64,000 nucleotides of DNA from JADCGM01 sp943370355. GTDB lineage: Bacteria; Pseudomonadota; Alphaproteobacteria; Sphingomonadales; Sphingomonadaceae. The DNA is taken from positions 85,037-149,036 of the forward strand of contig CALRQP020000004.1 in NCBI GenBank assembly GCA_943370355.1, read 5' to 3'. Below are positions 56,725 through 64,000 of the stretch, piece after piece. The notes below the pieces were generated by a model. The model worked only from the letters and a program-made list of their open reading frames with translations. It did not search any database and was not told the origin of the DNA. Positions within the stretch are counted from its first letter, which is position 1. Each line of letters starts with the position of its first letter. Made by a program: the position numbers and the translations under genes.

Positions 56725-57681
56725 TCAGAACACCGCGTGATCGCCGCGTTCGGCTTTCGCCTCGCCGCTGATCAACTGAGCGTAATAGTCGAACAGCGTT
56801 TCCGACCCCGTTTCCGGCGTCGCGTCGGCGTCATAGCGGCCCGTGGCCGGGTCAAGTACCAGCATCGACTCGGTCGCATAATAGCGGCCGATGCGGGCGA
56901 GCTCGGCTTTGGCGGCGAGCGGCGGGGCGATGCGGCCGAGCGTCGCCAGCGTGCCAATGATGACATCGAGCATCCTGACCGGCACACGGCTGTAACGCGG
57001 CGGCTTGCCGAGCAGTGCGAAGATCGCCTCTCCCTGTTGCTTCGGCGTGATCGCCGGGCCGGGTCCGCCGATCGGCAGGATGCGGTTCCAGCGGGCCTCA
57101 TCGGTCAGGCAGTCCGCAAGATAGGCCCCGAGATCGCCGTCGCTGATCGGCTTGCAGGCGGTCAGTTCGCCATTGCCGAACATAAGATAGGGCTTGCCGC
57201 GCCGCACCCGCTCGACCTGGCCCGACAGCGATTTGAAGAAGGCGGTCGGGCGCACGATCGACCAGCGCAGGCCGGACTCGATCAGCGCCGCCTCGAACGC
57301 GAGCTTGGCCTGCTGGAAGGCGAGCAGCGGCTTCTGCACGCAGATCGCCGACAGCAGCACGAAGTGCGGGATACCAGCCGCCTTGGCGACGTTCATCGCA
57401 TCTAGATTGGCTCGATGATCGATCGCCCAGGCGTCCTTCGGCGCTCCGGTCCGCGAGGCGAGACAGGAGATCAGCGCATCGAACCGCTCGCCGCGAATTC
57501 CATCGCGCGAAAGCAAAACCGGATCGGTGACATCGCACGTCCGCACTTCAGCCCCAGACAGATCCCCGCCCCCGCTCATCCCGAGCGAAGTCGAGGAACG
57601 CACCGCGCACACCACTGCATGCCCGCGCGCCACCAGCGCCCTGACCGTCGCACGTCCAATCGTGCCCGTGGCGCCCAGCAC
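56725..57681 (-). CDS. NmrA-like/atypical SDR NAD(P)-binding protein
   Basis: A 318-residue atypical short-chain dehydrogenase-like protein with glycine-rich motif LGATGTIGRATV at the very start and a later WSIVRPTAFFKSLSG block. Such proteins include plant-type divinyl-protochlorophyllide reductases and redox-sensing NmrA proteins. The GTG at 57681 leaves the first beta strand short; a CTG at 57693 would give LRVLVLGATG, so the N-terminus may be longer. Residues RSSTSLGMSG come from a dispersed repeat. The gene lies 38 nt after the dipeptidase homologue on the same strand. Confidence 0.75.
   Translation of the reverse strand: MLGATGTIGRATVRALVARGHAVVCAVRSSTSLGMSGGGDLSGAEVRTCDVTDPVLLSRDGIRGERFDALISCLASRTGAPKDAWAIDHRANLDAMNVAKAAGIPHFVLLSAICVQKPLLAFQQAKLAFEAALIESGLRWSIVRPTAFFKSLSGQVERVRRGKPYLMFGNGELTACKPISDGDLGAYLADCLTDEARWNRILPIGGPGPAITPKQQGEAIFALLGKPPRYSRVPVRMLDVIIGTLATLGRIAPPLAAKAELARIGRYYATESMLVLDPATGRYDADATPETGSETLFDYYAQLISGEAKAERGDHAVF
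57573..57603. repeat. Dispersed repeat remnant inside the NmrA-like gene
   Basis: The segment containing CATCCCGAGCGAAGTCGAGG matches a common sphingomonad dispersed repeat core and is translated in frame on the minus strand as SSTSLGM. Recognised by resemblance only. Confidence 0.45.
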
Positions 57682-57719
57682 CAGAACACGCAGCTGCTTC
57701 CCGGAAGGCTGCGGCCCGG

Positions 57720-58859
57720 TCAGCCCCAGACCTCGCCAAACAGCCGCGCGAAATTGCCGCCGATGAGCTTCTCTACCCGCGTCGTGCTCCAGCCGCGCGC
57801 GAGCAGGTCGCCCGCCAGCGTCTCGAAGCGGCGCGGCGAATTATATTCGGGTATGTAGAGAAACACGTCGGCTGTCTCGCCGGGTGCAGAGATACCCCGC
57901 TTCTGCCGCTCCGCGACAAATTCGGCGTGCTGCTTGCGCTCCCGCGCATCGAGCGTCAGCCCGGTGATCGTGCCGTCGGTGCCAAGGCCGACATGGTCCT
58001 CGCCCATGACATTCACCGCATGTTCGATATGCCGGATCAGGTCCTCGGCATGCGGTTGGCCGCTCGTGCGCAGAAACGGCATGAAATAGATGCCGGCAAC
58101 CCCGCCCCGGTCGGCAAGCGTCTTCAGGACATCGTCATTGGTATTGCGCGGATTGTCGGCGATGGCGCGGCAACCGGTATGGGTGATCGCCATCGGGCCT
58201 TTGCAAGCCGCGATCGTTTCGGCCTGAGTGCGCGGCCCGGCATGGCTGGCATCGACGAGGATGCGCTTCGCGTTCAGTCGCGCAACGAGTTCGACCCCAA
58301 GGCGGCTGAGCCCGGCATTGCCGGGCTCAAGGCAGCCGTCGCCCATCAGGTTGCGGCGGTTATAAGTTGGCTGGCAGATGCGCAGGCCAAGGCTGTGGAA
58401 CAGGTCGACCCTGTCGAGATCAGCCGCAAAGGCGGTCGAATCCTGAAAACCGAAAATCAGCCCCATGCGCTTCGACGTCTTGGCAGTCACAATATCCGCC
58501 TTGGTCAAAATCTGCATGAACAGGTCGGGATGCGCAGCGATCTGCTCCCGCGCCTGCGCGAAGCCGGCCACCGACTGTTCGAAGGCATCGGGCTGATTGC
58601 CGACGCTTCCAACGGTCAGGCTGACCAGTGTGACCCCTGACTGGCGCACATCGTCAAGATTGCGCGGCGTGAGCTCGGTCGCATCGGGCATCGTCGGATC
58701 GTAGCCGCCTGGCCCGCCCTGCCCTTCGACGACGATGGCGCGGTCATACAGCGCTTTCGTCGTAGCAGAGACGGCAGCGCGCGCTGGCAGCGAGACAGCA
58801 GCGGCGGCTCCTGCCAAGGCAGCAAGTGTACCGCGCCGATCGATCGTCAGTCCGGCCAT
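57720..58859 (-). CDS. M19 (renal/membrane dipeptidase) family protein with missing metal ligands
   Basis: A 379-residue exported protein; DRRGTLAALAGAAAAVSLPARA looks like a Tat signal. Later M19 landmarks are present: DASHAG, ITHTGCRAI and DHVGLGTDG. The N-terminal His-x-Asp that normally follows VVDGHND is absent (VVEGQGG), and the bridging Glu of GIEG is replaced by Gln (FGFQDS). The first metal site therefore looks lost, which argues against ordinary dipeptidase activity. I choose the ATG at 58859, which has GGGGGA 5 nt upstream, over the ATG at 58907. Confidence 0.8.
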   Translation of the reverse strand: MAGLTIDRRGTLAALAGAAAAVSLPARAAVSATTKALYDRAIVVEGQGGPGGYDPTMPDATELTPRNLDDVRQSGVTLVSLTVGSVGNQPDAFEQSVAGFAQAREQIAAHPDLFMQILTKADIVTAKTSKRMGLIFGFQDSTAFAADLDRVDLFHSLGLRICQPTYNRRNLMGDGCLEPGNAGLSRLGVELVARLNAKRILVDASHAGPRTQAETIAACKGPMAITHTGCRAIADNPRNTNDDVLKTLADRGGVAGIYFMPFLRTSGQPHAEDLIRHIEHAVNVMGEDHVGLGTDGTITGLTLDARERKQHAEFVAERQKRGISAPGETADVFLYIPEYNSPRRFETLAGDLLARGWSTTRVEKLIGGNFARLFGEVWG

Positions 58860-58929
58860 GTCGGTCCCCCAATTGTACCAGTGCAGCATAATCCGGAATC
58901 GCGACACTGCCAGCGGGGGAATTCCAGGA

Positions 58930-60201
58930 TCAGAGCCGCGTCTTCGCGTCGCGCTGTTCGCTCAAAAAGGCGGAGAGCGGATTGATGCTCAGTTTGGGCT
59001 CCTGCCCTGCCGCAAGTCGGCGCAGCTGGGTGTAATACCAGCCCATCGCAGCAAAGCCGTTGATCGCGCGGACCATCTTGATCGGCGAGTTGGGACCGAG
59101 CCAGCCCGGGCCAACGCGCAGCCCGGTTTCGAAGCGGGGCAGGCTGTCGATCGTGCCGCCGAGCAGCTCGCCGACCGAGTCCGGCGCGGCGCAGAGCGGA
59201 CGCCCGACGCCGACCATCGCGATCCCCGCATCCACGGCCTGCTCCATCGCCGCCCGGCCGCGGAAGCCACCGGTGACGAGCAAAGGCGGCGTCTTCCCGG
59301 CCATCAGCGCCTTCGCCAGTTCGACGAAATAGGCCTCGCGCGCCGCCGTCGACGCCTGTTTCGGTGCATCGGGCGGGTCCATCCCCTCCATGTCCATCAT
59401 TGCGGGCTGTTCATAGCTGCCGCCCGAAATCTCCAGAAGGTCGATGCCGAGGTCGGCGAGCCAGCCGGCGACGGTGATACATTCGTCGAAGGCGAAGCCG
59501 CCCTTCTGGAAGTCGGCGCTATTAAGTTTGACGCCGAGGCCGAAATCGCTGCCCGTTGCGGCGCGCACGGCCTTCACCGTCTCGATCAGGAAACGCGCGC
59601 GGTTTTCAAGGCTGCCGCCCCAGGCATCCGTCCGCCGGTTGGCGAGCGGCGACAGGAATTGCGAGATCAGATAGCCATGGGCGGCATGCACCTGCACGCC
59701 GGCAAAGCCCGCGTCGCGCGACACGACAGCGGCCTGTGCGAAGCGCGCGATCAGGTCGAGGATTTCCGCCTCGATCAGCGGTTCGGGCATGCCGAACATG
59801 CCGCCGGGCAGGTTGAGTTGCACCGCCGACGGTGCTTTCGGCGTCTTGTTGACATTGACCTGTGTCTGCCGCCCGGCGTGGCTGATCTGTACCCAGGCCT
59901 TGGTGCCTTCAAGGCTCGCCGCCGCTGCCCAGCGCGTCCAGGCGGCTTTGCCCTCGGTGGTCAGCGGTCCGTCGACGATGACATTGCCCGGCCGTTCGAG
60001 ATGCTTGCGGTCGATCTGCACATTGCCGGTGATCAGCAGCCCGCAGCCGCCGCGCGCCCAGCGCTCGTAAAGCCGGACATGGTCGGCATTGGGCAGGCCG
60101 TCGCGCTCCGCAAGGCCTTCGGTCATCGCCGATTTGGCGATCCGGTTCTTGAACCCGATCCCCGACGGCAGCGTGAAGGGGGCGCCAAGCGCAGCAGTCA
60201 T
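58930..60201 (-). CDS. NADH:flavin oxidoreductase, old yellow enzyme family
   Basis: A 423-residue FMN enzyme of the OYE family. Visible marks are IGFKNRIAKSAMTEGLA at the N-terminal FMN site, ISHAGRQTQ, the active-site block VHAAHGYLISQFLSP, NRRTDAWGGSLENRARF, and the C-terminal FMN-phosphate segment VGVGRPL. Family members reduce activated C=C bonds or act as enoate reductases; the exact substrate is unknown. It is divergent from the GGDEF gene. Confidence 0.9.
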   Translation of the reverse strand: MTAALGAPFTLPSGIGFKNRIAKSAMTEGLAERDGLPNADHVRLYERWARGGCGLLITGNVQIDRKHLERPGNVIVDGPLTTEGKAAWTRWAAAASLEGTKAWVQISHAGRQTQVNVNKTPKAPSAVQLNLPGGMFGMPEPLIEAEILDLIARFAQAAVVSRDAGFAGVQVHAAHGYLISQFLSPLANRRTDAWGGSLENRARFLIETVKAVRAATGSDFGLGVKLNSADFQKGGFAFDECITVAGWLADLGIDLLEISGGSYEQPAMMDMEGMDPPDAPKQASTAAREAYFVELAKALMAGKTPPLLVTGGFRGRAAMEQAVDAGIAMVGVGRPLCAAPDSVGELLGGTIDSLPRFETGLRVGPGWLGPNSPIKMVRAINGFAAMGWYYTQLRRLAAGQEPKLSINPLSAFLSEQRDAKTRL

Positions 60202-60350
60202 ATCAGGCAGCCTCTCGCAGATCGCGCGGCCGTGGCAGCGCTGCGATGCGCCCGCAGGAGATCACCCCTTTTGAGAAGGTCATCGCAGCCCGTCCCCCGT
60301 GCCAATTTTCGGTAGTTCAATTTTCACGACTTGCCCGCTACCGATCCATT

Positions 60351-61076
60351 ATGAGCCCGCGCCTGAGAATTGCCAGCGTTGTAATCCTCTCCGTGACGGG
60401 CACGCTGACCGGAATGTTCCTGCTGTCGCGGCTGCCCGGGATGGAGATACCATTCGGCTATTGGCTGTTCGGCGCGCTCTGTCCGGCGGTGCTCTCCTTC
60501 AGCATGTCGCTCTGGATGGCGCAGCAGAACGAGCGCACTCGCCGTCTGCACGACGAACTTCGGGAAGCCTATGACCTGCTCAAGGGCTTTGCCGAAATCG
60601 ACCAGCTGACCAAGGTGCTCAATCGCACGACCTTTTTCGAGCGCGCAACCGCTGTCCATGCCGCAACGCCCGGCTGGATGCTGGTACTCGACATCGATCA
60701 TTTCAAGTCCATCAACGACCGTTTCGGTCACGAGACCGGCGACCTGTCGCTGCGCGCCACGGCAAGGGCGCTGCTCGACGCCGTCCGTCCCGGCGATCTG
60801 GTCGGGCGCATCGGCGGGGAGGAGTTCGCAATTTACCTTGCCGGGGCCGACGAGGAGGTCGCGCACGCAGCTGCGGAACGCATCCGCATCCGCGTCGCCG
60901 ACACCGCCGTCACCACGGCTTGTGGCGGAGCGGTGTCGGTGACCGTCAGCATCGGCCTTGCCAATGCCCGGCTTGCCGAGACGTTGCGCGACGGCCTGCG
61001 CATGGCCGATCTCGCCATGTACGGTGCCAAGACCGAGGGGCGAAACCGGGTGCGCCGCGCCGCCGATGCGGCGTAG
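60351..61076 (+). CDS. Membrane diguanylate cyclase (GGDEF)
   Basis: A 241-residue protein with two membrane helices (about 6-24 and 34-55), a short coiled linker and a GGDEF domain. The active site is GGEEF (155-159) and the inhibitory I-site is RPGD (146-149), so an active, product-inhibited c-di-GMP synthase is predicted. I use the ATG at 60351; an in-frame ATG at 60246 would add 35 residues without recognisable character. It converges on the beta-oxidation gene with a 9-nt gap. Confidence 0.88.
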   Translation: MSPRLRIASVVILSVTGTLTGMFLLSRLPGMEIPFGYWLFGALCPAVLSFSMSLWMAQQNERTRRLHDELREAYDLLKGFAEIDQLTKVLNRTTFFERATAVHAATPGWMLVLDIDHFKSINDRFGHETGDLSLRATARALLDAVRPGDLVGRIGGEEFAIYLAGADEEVAHAAAERIRIRVADTAVTTACGGAVSVTVSIGLANARLAETLRDGLRMADLAMYGAKTEGRNRVRRAADAA

Positions 61077-61085
61077 CGCTACCGG

Positions 61086-63266
61086 TTAGGCAGCCTTCTT
61101 CAGCGCATTGCCGTAAAAGCTTTCGCCTTTGGCGGCCATGTCGCGCAGCAGCTGCGGCGGCGCGAAGCGTTCGCCGTGGCGCTGCGCAAGCCCGTCGAGG
61201 ATCGCGACGACATTTGCCAGACCGACCGTATCCATCATGCTGAACGGCCCGCCGGTGTGCGGCGCGAAGCCCCAGCCGAAGATCGCACCGAGATCGCCGT
61301 CCTCGGGCGTCTCCAGCACGCCTTCGGCAAAGCAGCGCGCGCATTCGACGAGCTGGCGGTACAGCAGCCGCTCGCGCACCGCTTCCGGGGTCGGATCGCT
61401 ATGTTCGCCCGGCGTCGCGACCGTCGCCGATAGTTCGGGCCAGAGATATTTCTTCCCAGCCTCTGGATAGACGTAAAAGCCCTTGGCATTCTTGCGGCCG
61501 AGCCGGCCGAGCTCGTGCATCGTCTCGATGACGCGCCCGCCCGGACCGGCATCATATTTGTCGCCGAGGTCCTTCTTGGTCTGCTGGCCGACCTTATAGG
61601 ACAGGTCGAGCCCGACCTCGTCGTTGACCGCGAGCGGGCCGACCGGCATCCCGGCCATCTTGCCGACATTTTCGATGAGCGCCGGATTGACGCCCTCGCC
61701 GAGCAGCGTCAGCCCCTCCTGCACATAGGTGCCGAAGCAGCGCGAGGTGTAGAAGCCGCGGCTGTCGTTGACGACGATCGGCGTCTTCTTGATCTGCGCG
61801 ACATAATCCAGAGCCTTGGCAATGGCTTCCGGCCCGGTCCTCTGACCGACAATGATCTCGACCAGCGGCATTTTCTCGACCGGCGAGAAGAAGTGGATGC
61901 CGATGAAATTGTCGGGCTTCGACCAGGCCTCAGCCAGGCCGGTGATGGGCAGAGTCGAGGTGTTGGAGCCGAAGATCGTGTCTGCGCCGACGACGGCCTC
62001 GGTCTTCTTCGTCACATCGGCCTTGATCTCGCGCGTCTCGAACACCGCCTCGATGATCAGGTCGCAGCCCTGCAGCGCGGCATAATCGGTCGTCGCATGG
62101 ATGCGGTTCAGGATCGCATCGGCCTTGTCCTGCGGCATGCGCTTCTTGGCGAGCCGGTCGGCGGTGTATTGCTTGCCCTTGTCGGCAGCCTCCTGCGACT
62201 GGTCGAGCAGCACGACCTCGATCCCGGCCTGCGCCGACACCATCGCAATGCCCGCGCCCATCAGGCCCGCGCCCAACATGCCGACCTTCTTGGTCGGTGC
62301 CGGTGCCAGCCCCTTGGGACGCCGCGCGCCGCGCTCTGCGGCCTGCTTGTTGACGAACAGCGAGCGGATCATGTTTCCCGCCTGCGGATCGGCAACGAGC
62401 TTGGTGAAATATTTGCTCTCGACGCGGATCGCCGTGTCCATCGGCAGCTGCGCGCCTTCATAAACCGCCGACAGAATCGCGATCGGCGCGTTCATATTGT
62501 GCATGGTCTTGGACTGAACCATCGCATTGGCGCCGACGAAGGTCTGCATGAAATTGGGGTTCATCGCCCCTGCCCCGCCGGGGAATTTGAACGACTTCTC
62601 GTCCCACGGCTGCACCGCCTTGGTCGGATTGGCCTTCACCCAAGCCTTGGCGCGCGCGACGACCTCGGCGGCCGGCGCAAGTTCATGCACCACGCCGAAA
62701 CCTTGTGCTTCCTGCGGCGACATATTCTTGCCCTGCGTCAGGTACATCAGCGCCGCCTGCACGCCCATCAGGCGCGGCAGCCGCTGCGTGCCACCGGCCC
62801 CCGGGAGCAACCCAACCATCACTTCAGGAAGCCCGACCACGATCTTCGGATTGTCAGCGCAAACGCGGTAATGGCAGGCGAGCGTGATCTCCAGCCCGCC
62901 GCCGAGCGCGAGGCCATTGATCGCCGCAGCCACCGGCTTGCCGCAGGTCTCCAGCCGCCGGAACAGCTTGTTGAGCGTGAACACGCCGTCGAACAGCGCC
63001 GCCATTCTCGACTTGCCCTCCGGTGCCGCGCCGCCGCTGGTCATGGCGCCCATGCCCTTGAGGTCGGCCCCGGCCATGAAGCCGGTCGCCTTGCCCGAGG
63101 TGATGACGGCGCCCTTGATCGCCGCATCGGTTGCGATGCGCTCGATCAGTTCGCCAAGGTCGCGCGTGAATTCGCCGGTGATAACGTTCATCGTCTGGCC
63201 CGGCACGTCGATGGTCAGCAGCGCGATGCCGTCGGCGTCCACATCGAATTTGATGGTCTCGGTCAT
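61086..63266 (-). CDS. Fatty acid oxidation multifunctional protein: enoyl-CoA hydratase / 3-hydroxyacyl-CoA dehydrogenase
   Basis: A 726-residue FadB/FadJ-type enzyme. The crotonase part (1-190) holds FMAGADLKGM, LALGGGLE and the Glu of VGLPEVMVGLLPGAGGTQ. The 3-hydroxyacyl-CoA dehydrogenase part holds the NAD motif MLGAGLMGAGIA near 320 and the catalytic His in IGIHFFSPVEKMPLVEI. The ATG at 63266 (MTETIKFD) is the likely start. It lies 11 nt after the thiolase gene, so the two form a fad operon encoding three steps of the beta-oxidation cycle. Confidence 0.93.
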   Translation of the reverse strand: MTETIKFDVDADGIALLTIDVPGQTMNVITGEFTRDLGELIERIATDAAIKGAVITSGKATGFMAGADLKGMGAMTSGGAAPEGKSRMAALFDGVFTLNKLFRRLETCGKPVAAAINGLALGGGLEITLACHYRVCADNPKIVVGLPEVMVGLLPGAGGTQRLPRLMGVQAALMYLTQGKNMSPQEAQGFGVVHELAPAAEVVARAKAWVKANPTKAVQPWDEKSFKFPGGAGAMNPNFMQTFVGANAMVQSKTMHNMNAPIAILSAVYEGAQLPMDTAIRVESKYFTKLVADPQAGNMIRSLFVNKQAAERGARRPKGLAPAPTKKVGMLGAGLMGAGIAMVSAQAGIEVVLLDQSQEAADKGKQYTADRLAKKRMPQDKADAILNRIHATTDYAALQGCDLIIEAVFETREIKADVTKKTEAVVGADTIFGSNTSTLPITGLAEAWSKPDNFIGIHFFSPVEKMPLVEIIVGQRTGPEAIAKALDYVAQIKKTPIVVNDSRGFYTSRCFGTYVQEGLTLLGEGVNPALIENVGKMAGMPVGPLAVNDEVGLDLSYKVGQQTKKDLGDKYDAGPGGRVIETMHELGRLGRKNAKGFYVYPEAGKKYLWPELSATVATPGEHSDPTPEAVRERLLYRQLVECARCFAEGVLETPEDGDLGAIFGWGFAPHTGGPFSMMDTVGLANVVAILDGLAQRHGERFAPPQLLRDMAAKGESFYGNALKKAA

Positions 63267-63277
63267 GTCGCTGTTCC

Positions 63278-64000
63278 TTAAATCCGCTCGATGATCGTCG
63301 CGGTGCCCATGCCCGCGCCGACGCACAGGTTGATGAGTGCCGTGCCCTTGCCGGTGCGCTCAAGTTCGTCGAGCACCGTGCCGAGGATCATGCCGCCCGT
63401 CGCCCCCAACGGGTGCCCCATCGCGATCGCGCCGCCGTTGACGTTGATCTTGCTGTGATCGATCCCAAGCGCCTGCATGTAGCGCAGCACGACGGACGCG
63501 AACGCCTCGTTCAGCTCGAACAGATCGATGTCGCCGACATCCATCCCGGCGCGCTGCAACACCTTGCGGCTGACGAACTCAGGCCCGGTCAGCATGATCG
63601 CCGGCTCCGAGCCGATCGAGGCCATCTGCCGGATGCGGGCGCGGGGCTTCAGCCCGTACTTCTCGCCCATCTCGCGGTTGCCGATGAGAACGGCGCTCGC
63701 CCCATCGACGATGCCCGACGAATTGCCGGCATGGTGGACATGGTTGATCTTCTCGACCTCGGGATAGCGCTGCAGCGCGATCGCATCGAAGCCCGGCATC
63801 TGCTCGCCCATCGTCTGGAAGGCGGGCGACAGGCTCGCCATCGACTGCATATCGGCGGTGGGGCGCATATGCTCGTCATGTGCAAGCACGACTTCGCCGA
63901 TCACGTCCTTGACGCCGATCACCGAATTCTTGAACCGGCCCTCGCTCCACGCCTGCGCGGCGCGCTTCTGGCTCTCGACCGCATAGGCGTCGACATCGTC
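63278..64000 (-). CDS. Acetyl-CoA C-acyltransferase (thiolase), 5' end outside the window
   Basis: The visible 240 residues are the C-terminal part of a thiolase. They include NVNGGAIAMGHPLGATGG with the catalytic His, and LCVGAGMGTATIIERI with the C-terminal catalytic Cys. The frame stays open to the right edge (first visible codons DDVDAYAVESQKRA). The N-terminal nucleophilic Cys is not in the window. It is upstream of, and transcribed with, the multifunctional beta-oxidation gene. Confidence 0.93.
   Translation of the reverse strand, partial: DDVDAYAVESQKRAAQAWSEGRFKNSVIGVKDVIGEVVLAHDEHMRPTADMQSMASLSPAFQTMGEQMPGFDAIALQRYPEVEKINHVHHAGNSSGIVDGASAVLIGNREMGEKYGLKPRARIRQMASIGSEPAIMLTGPEFVSRKVLQRAGMDVGDIDLFELNEAFASVVLRYMQALGIDHSKINVNGGAIAMGHPLGATGGMILGTVLDELERTGKGTALINLCVGAGMGTATIIERI

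Overview
The window is 64 kb of GC-rich chromosomal DNA from an alphaproteobacterium, most probably a member of the Sphingomonadales. This rests on the family mix and sphingomonad-like protein sequences, an alphaproteobacterial-type LexA site (GAAC-N7-GAAC) in front of uvrA, and short dispersed palindromic repeats between and inside genes. It is not a plasmid or prophage: housekeeping genes (rlmE, ppx, tRNA-Gln, ccmFGHI, gdhA, uvrA, beta-oxidation genes) run throughout.

Region 1 (1-5.7 kb, mostly minus strand) holds rlmE-ppx, a tRNA-Gln with its own sigma70-type promoter, and the cytochrome c maturation genes ccmF-G-H-I with ATGA overlaps. Region 2 (5.7-19.0 kb) is the most striking part. It has two convergent operons that together look like an electron path from cytoplasmic NAD(P)H to the outer membrane. 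The plus-strand operon, behind a good sigma54-type promoter, encodes a flavoprotein fused to two cyclic-nucleotide-binding domains and four [4Fe-4S] clusters, a small membrane protein with two His-x13-His pairs (predicted di-heme b), an FHA domain joined through one membrane helix to a decaheme c-type domain, and a CpdA-like cyclic-nucleotide phosphodiesterase. The minus-strand operon encodes a pentaheme-type cytochrome, an outer-membrane barrel and a 1327-residue decaheme protein with LVIVD repeats. I read this as a cyclic-nucleotide-responsive electron conduit; I know of no named system with this make-up.

Region 3 (19.2-23.9 kb) holds gdhA, an acetolactate synthase, a secreted protein of unknown function and a PilZ-like protein. 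Region 4 (24.3-40.0 kb) is a second unusual cluster in one direction: a 2448-residue two-partner-secretion exoprotein with 11 YDG-type repeats, an exported TPR-CHAT peptidase, two paralogous secreted proteins of unknown family, a CHASE2 adenylate cyclase, and the TpsB-type transporter. Region 5 (40-47.6 kb) holds a D-threonine aldolase/D-serine dehydratase-type enzyme, a PepSY-regulator-kinase operon, a dicarboxylate symporter, a PEP-CTERM protein with a sigma54-type promoter, a CAP protein and small lipoproteins.

Region 6 (47.7-54.1 kb) holds uvrA, carrying an in-frame palindromic repeat, followed by a small decaying defence-like patch: an AT-rich AIPR gene broken by one TAA, a GIY-YIG gene flanked by two copies of a ~120 bp palindromic element, and a nucleotidyltransferase-like gene also broken by one TAA, with a small partner. 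Region 7 (54.4-64 kb) holds a large flagellin, an NmrA-like protein, an M19 dipeptidase homologue missing several metal ligands, an old-yellow-enzyme family oxidoreductase, a diguanylate cyclase and a fatty-acid beta-oxidation pair that runs off the end.

Three kinds of second-messenger gene occur here: cAMP synthesis (CHASE2 cyclase), cAMP sensing and breakdown (conduit operon), and c-di-GMP synthesis with a possible receptor (GGDEF, PilZ). A cAMP link between regions 2 and 4 is an inference, not something the sequence proves.
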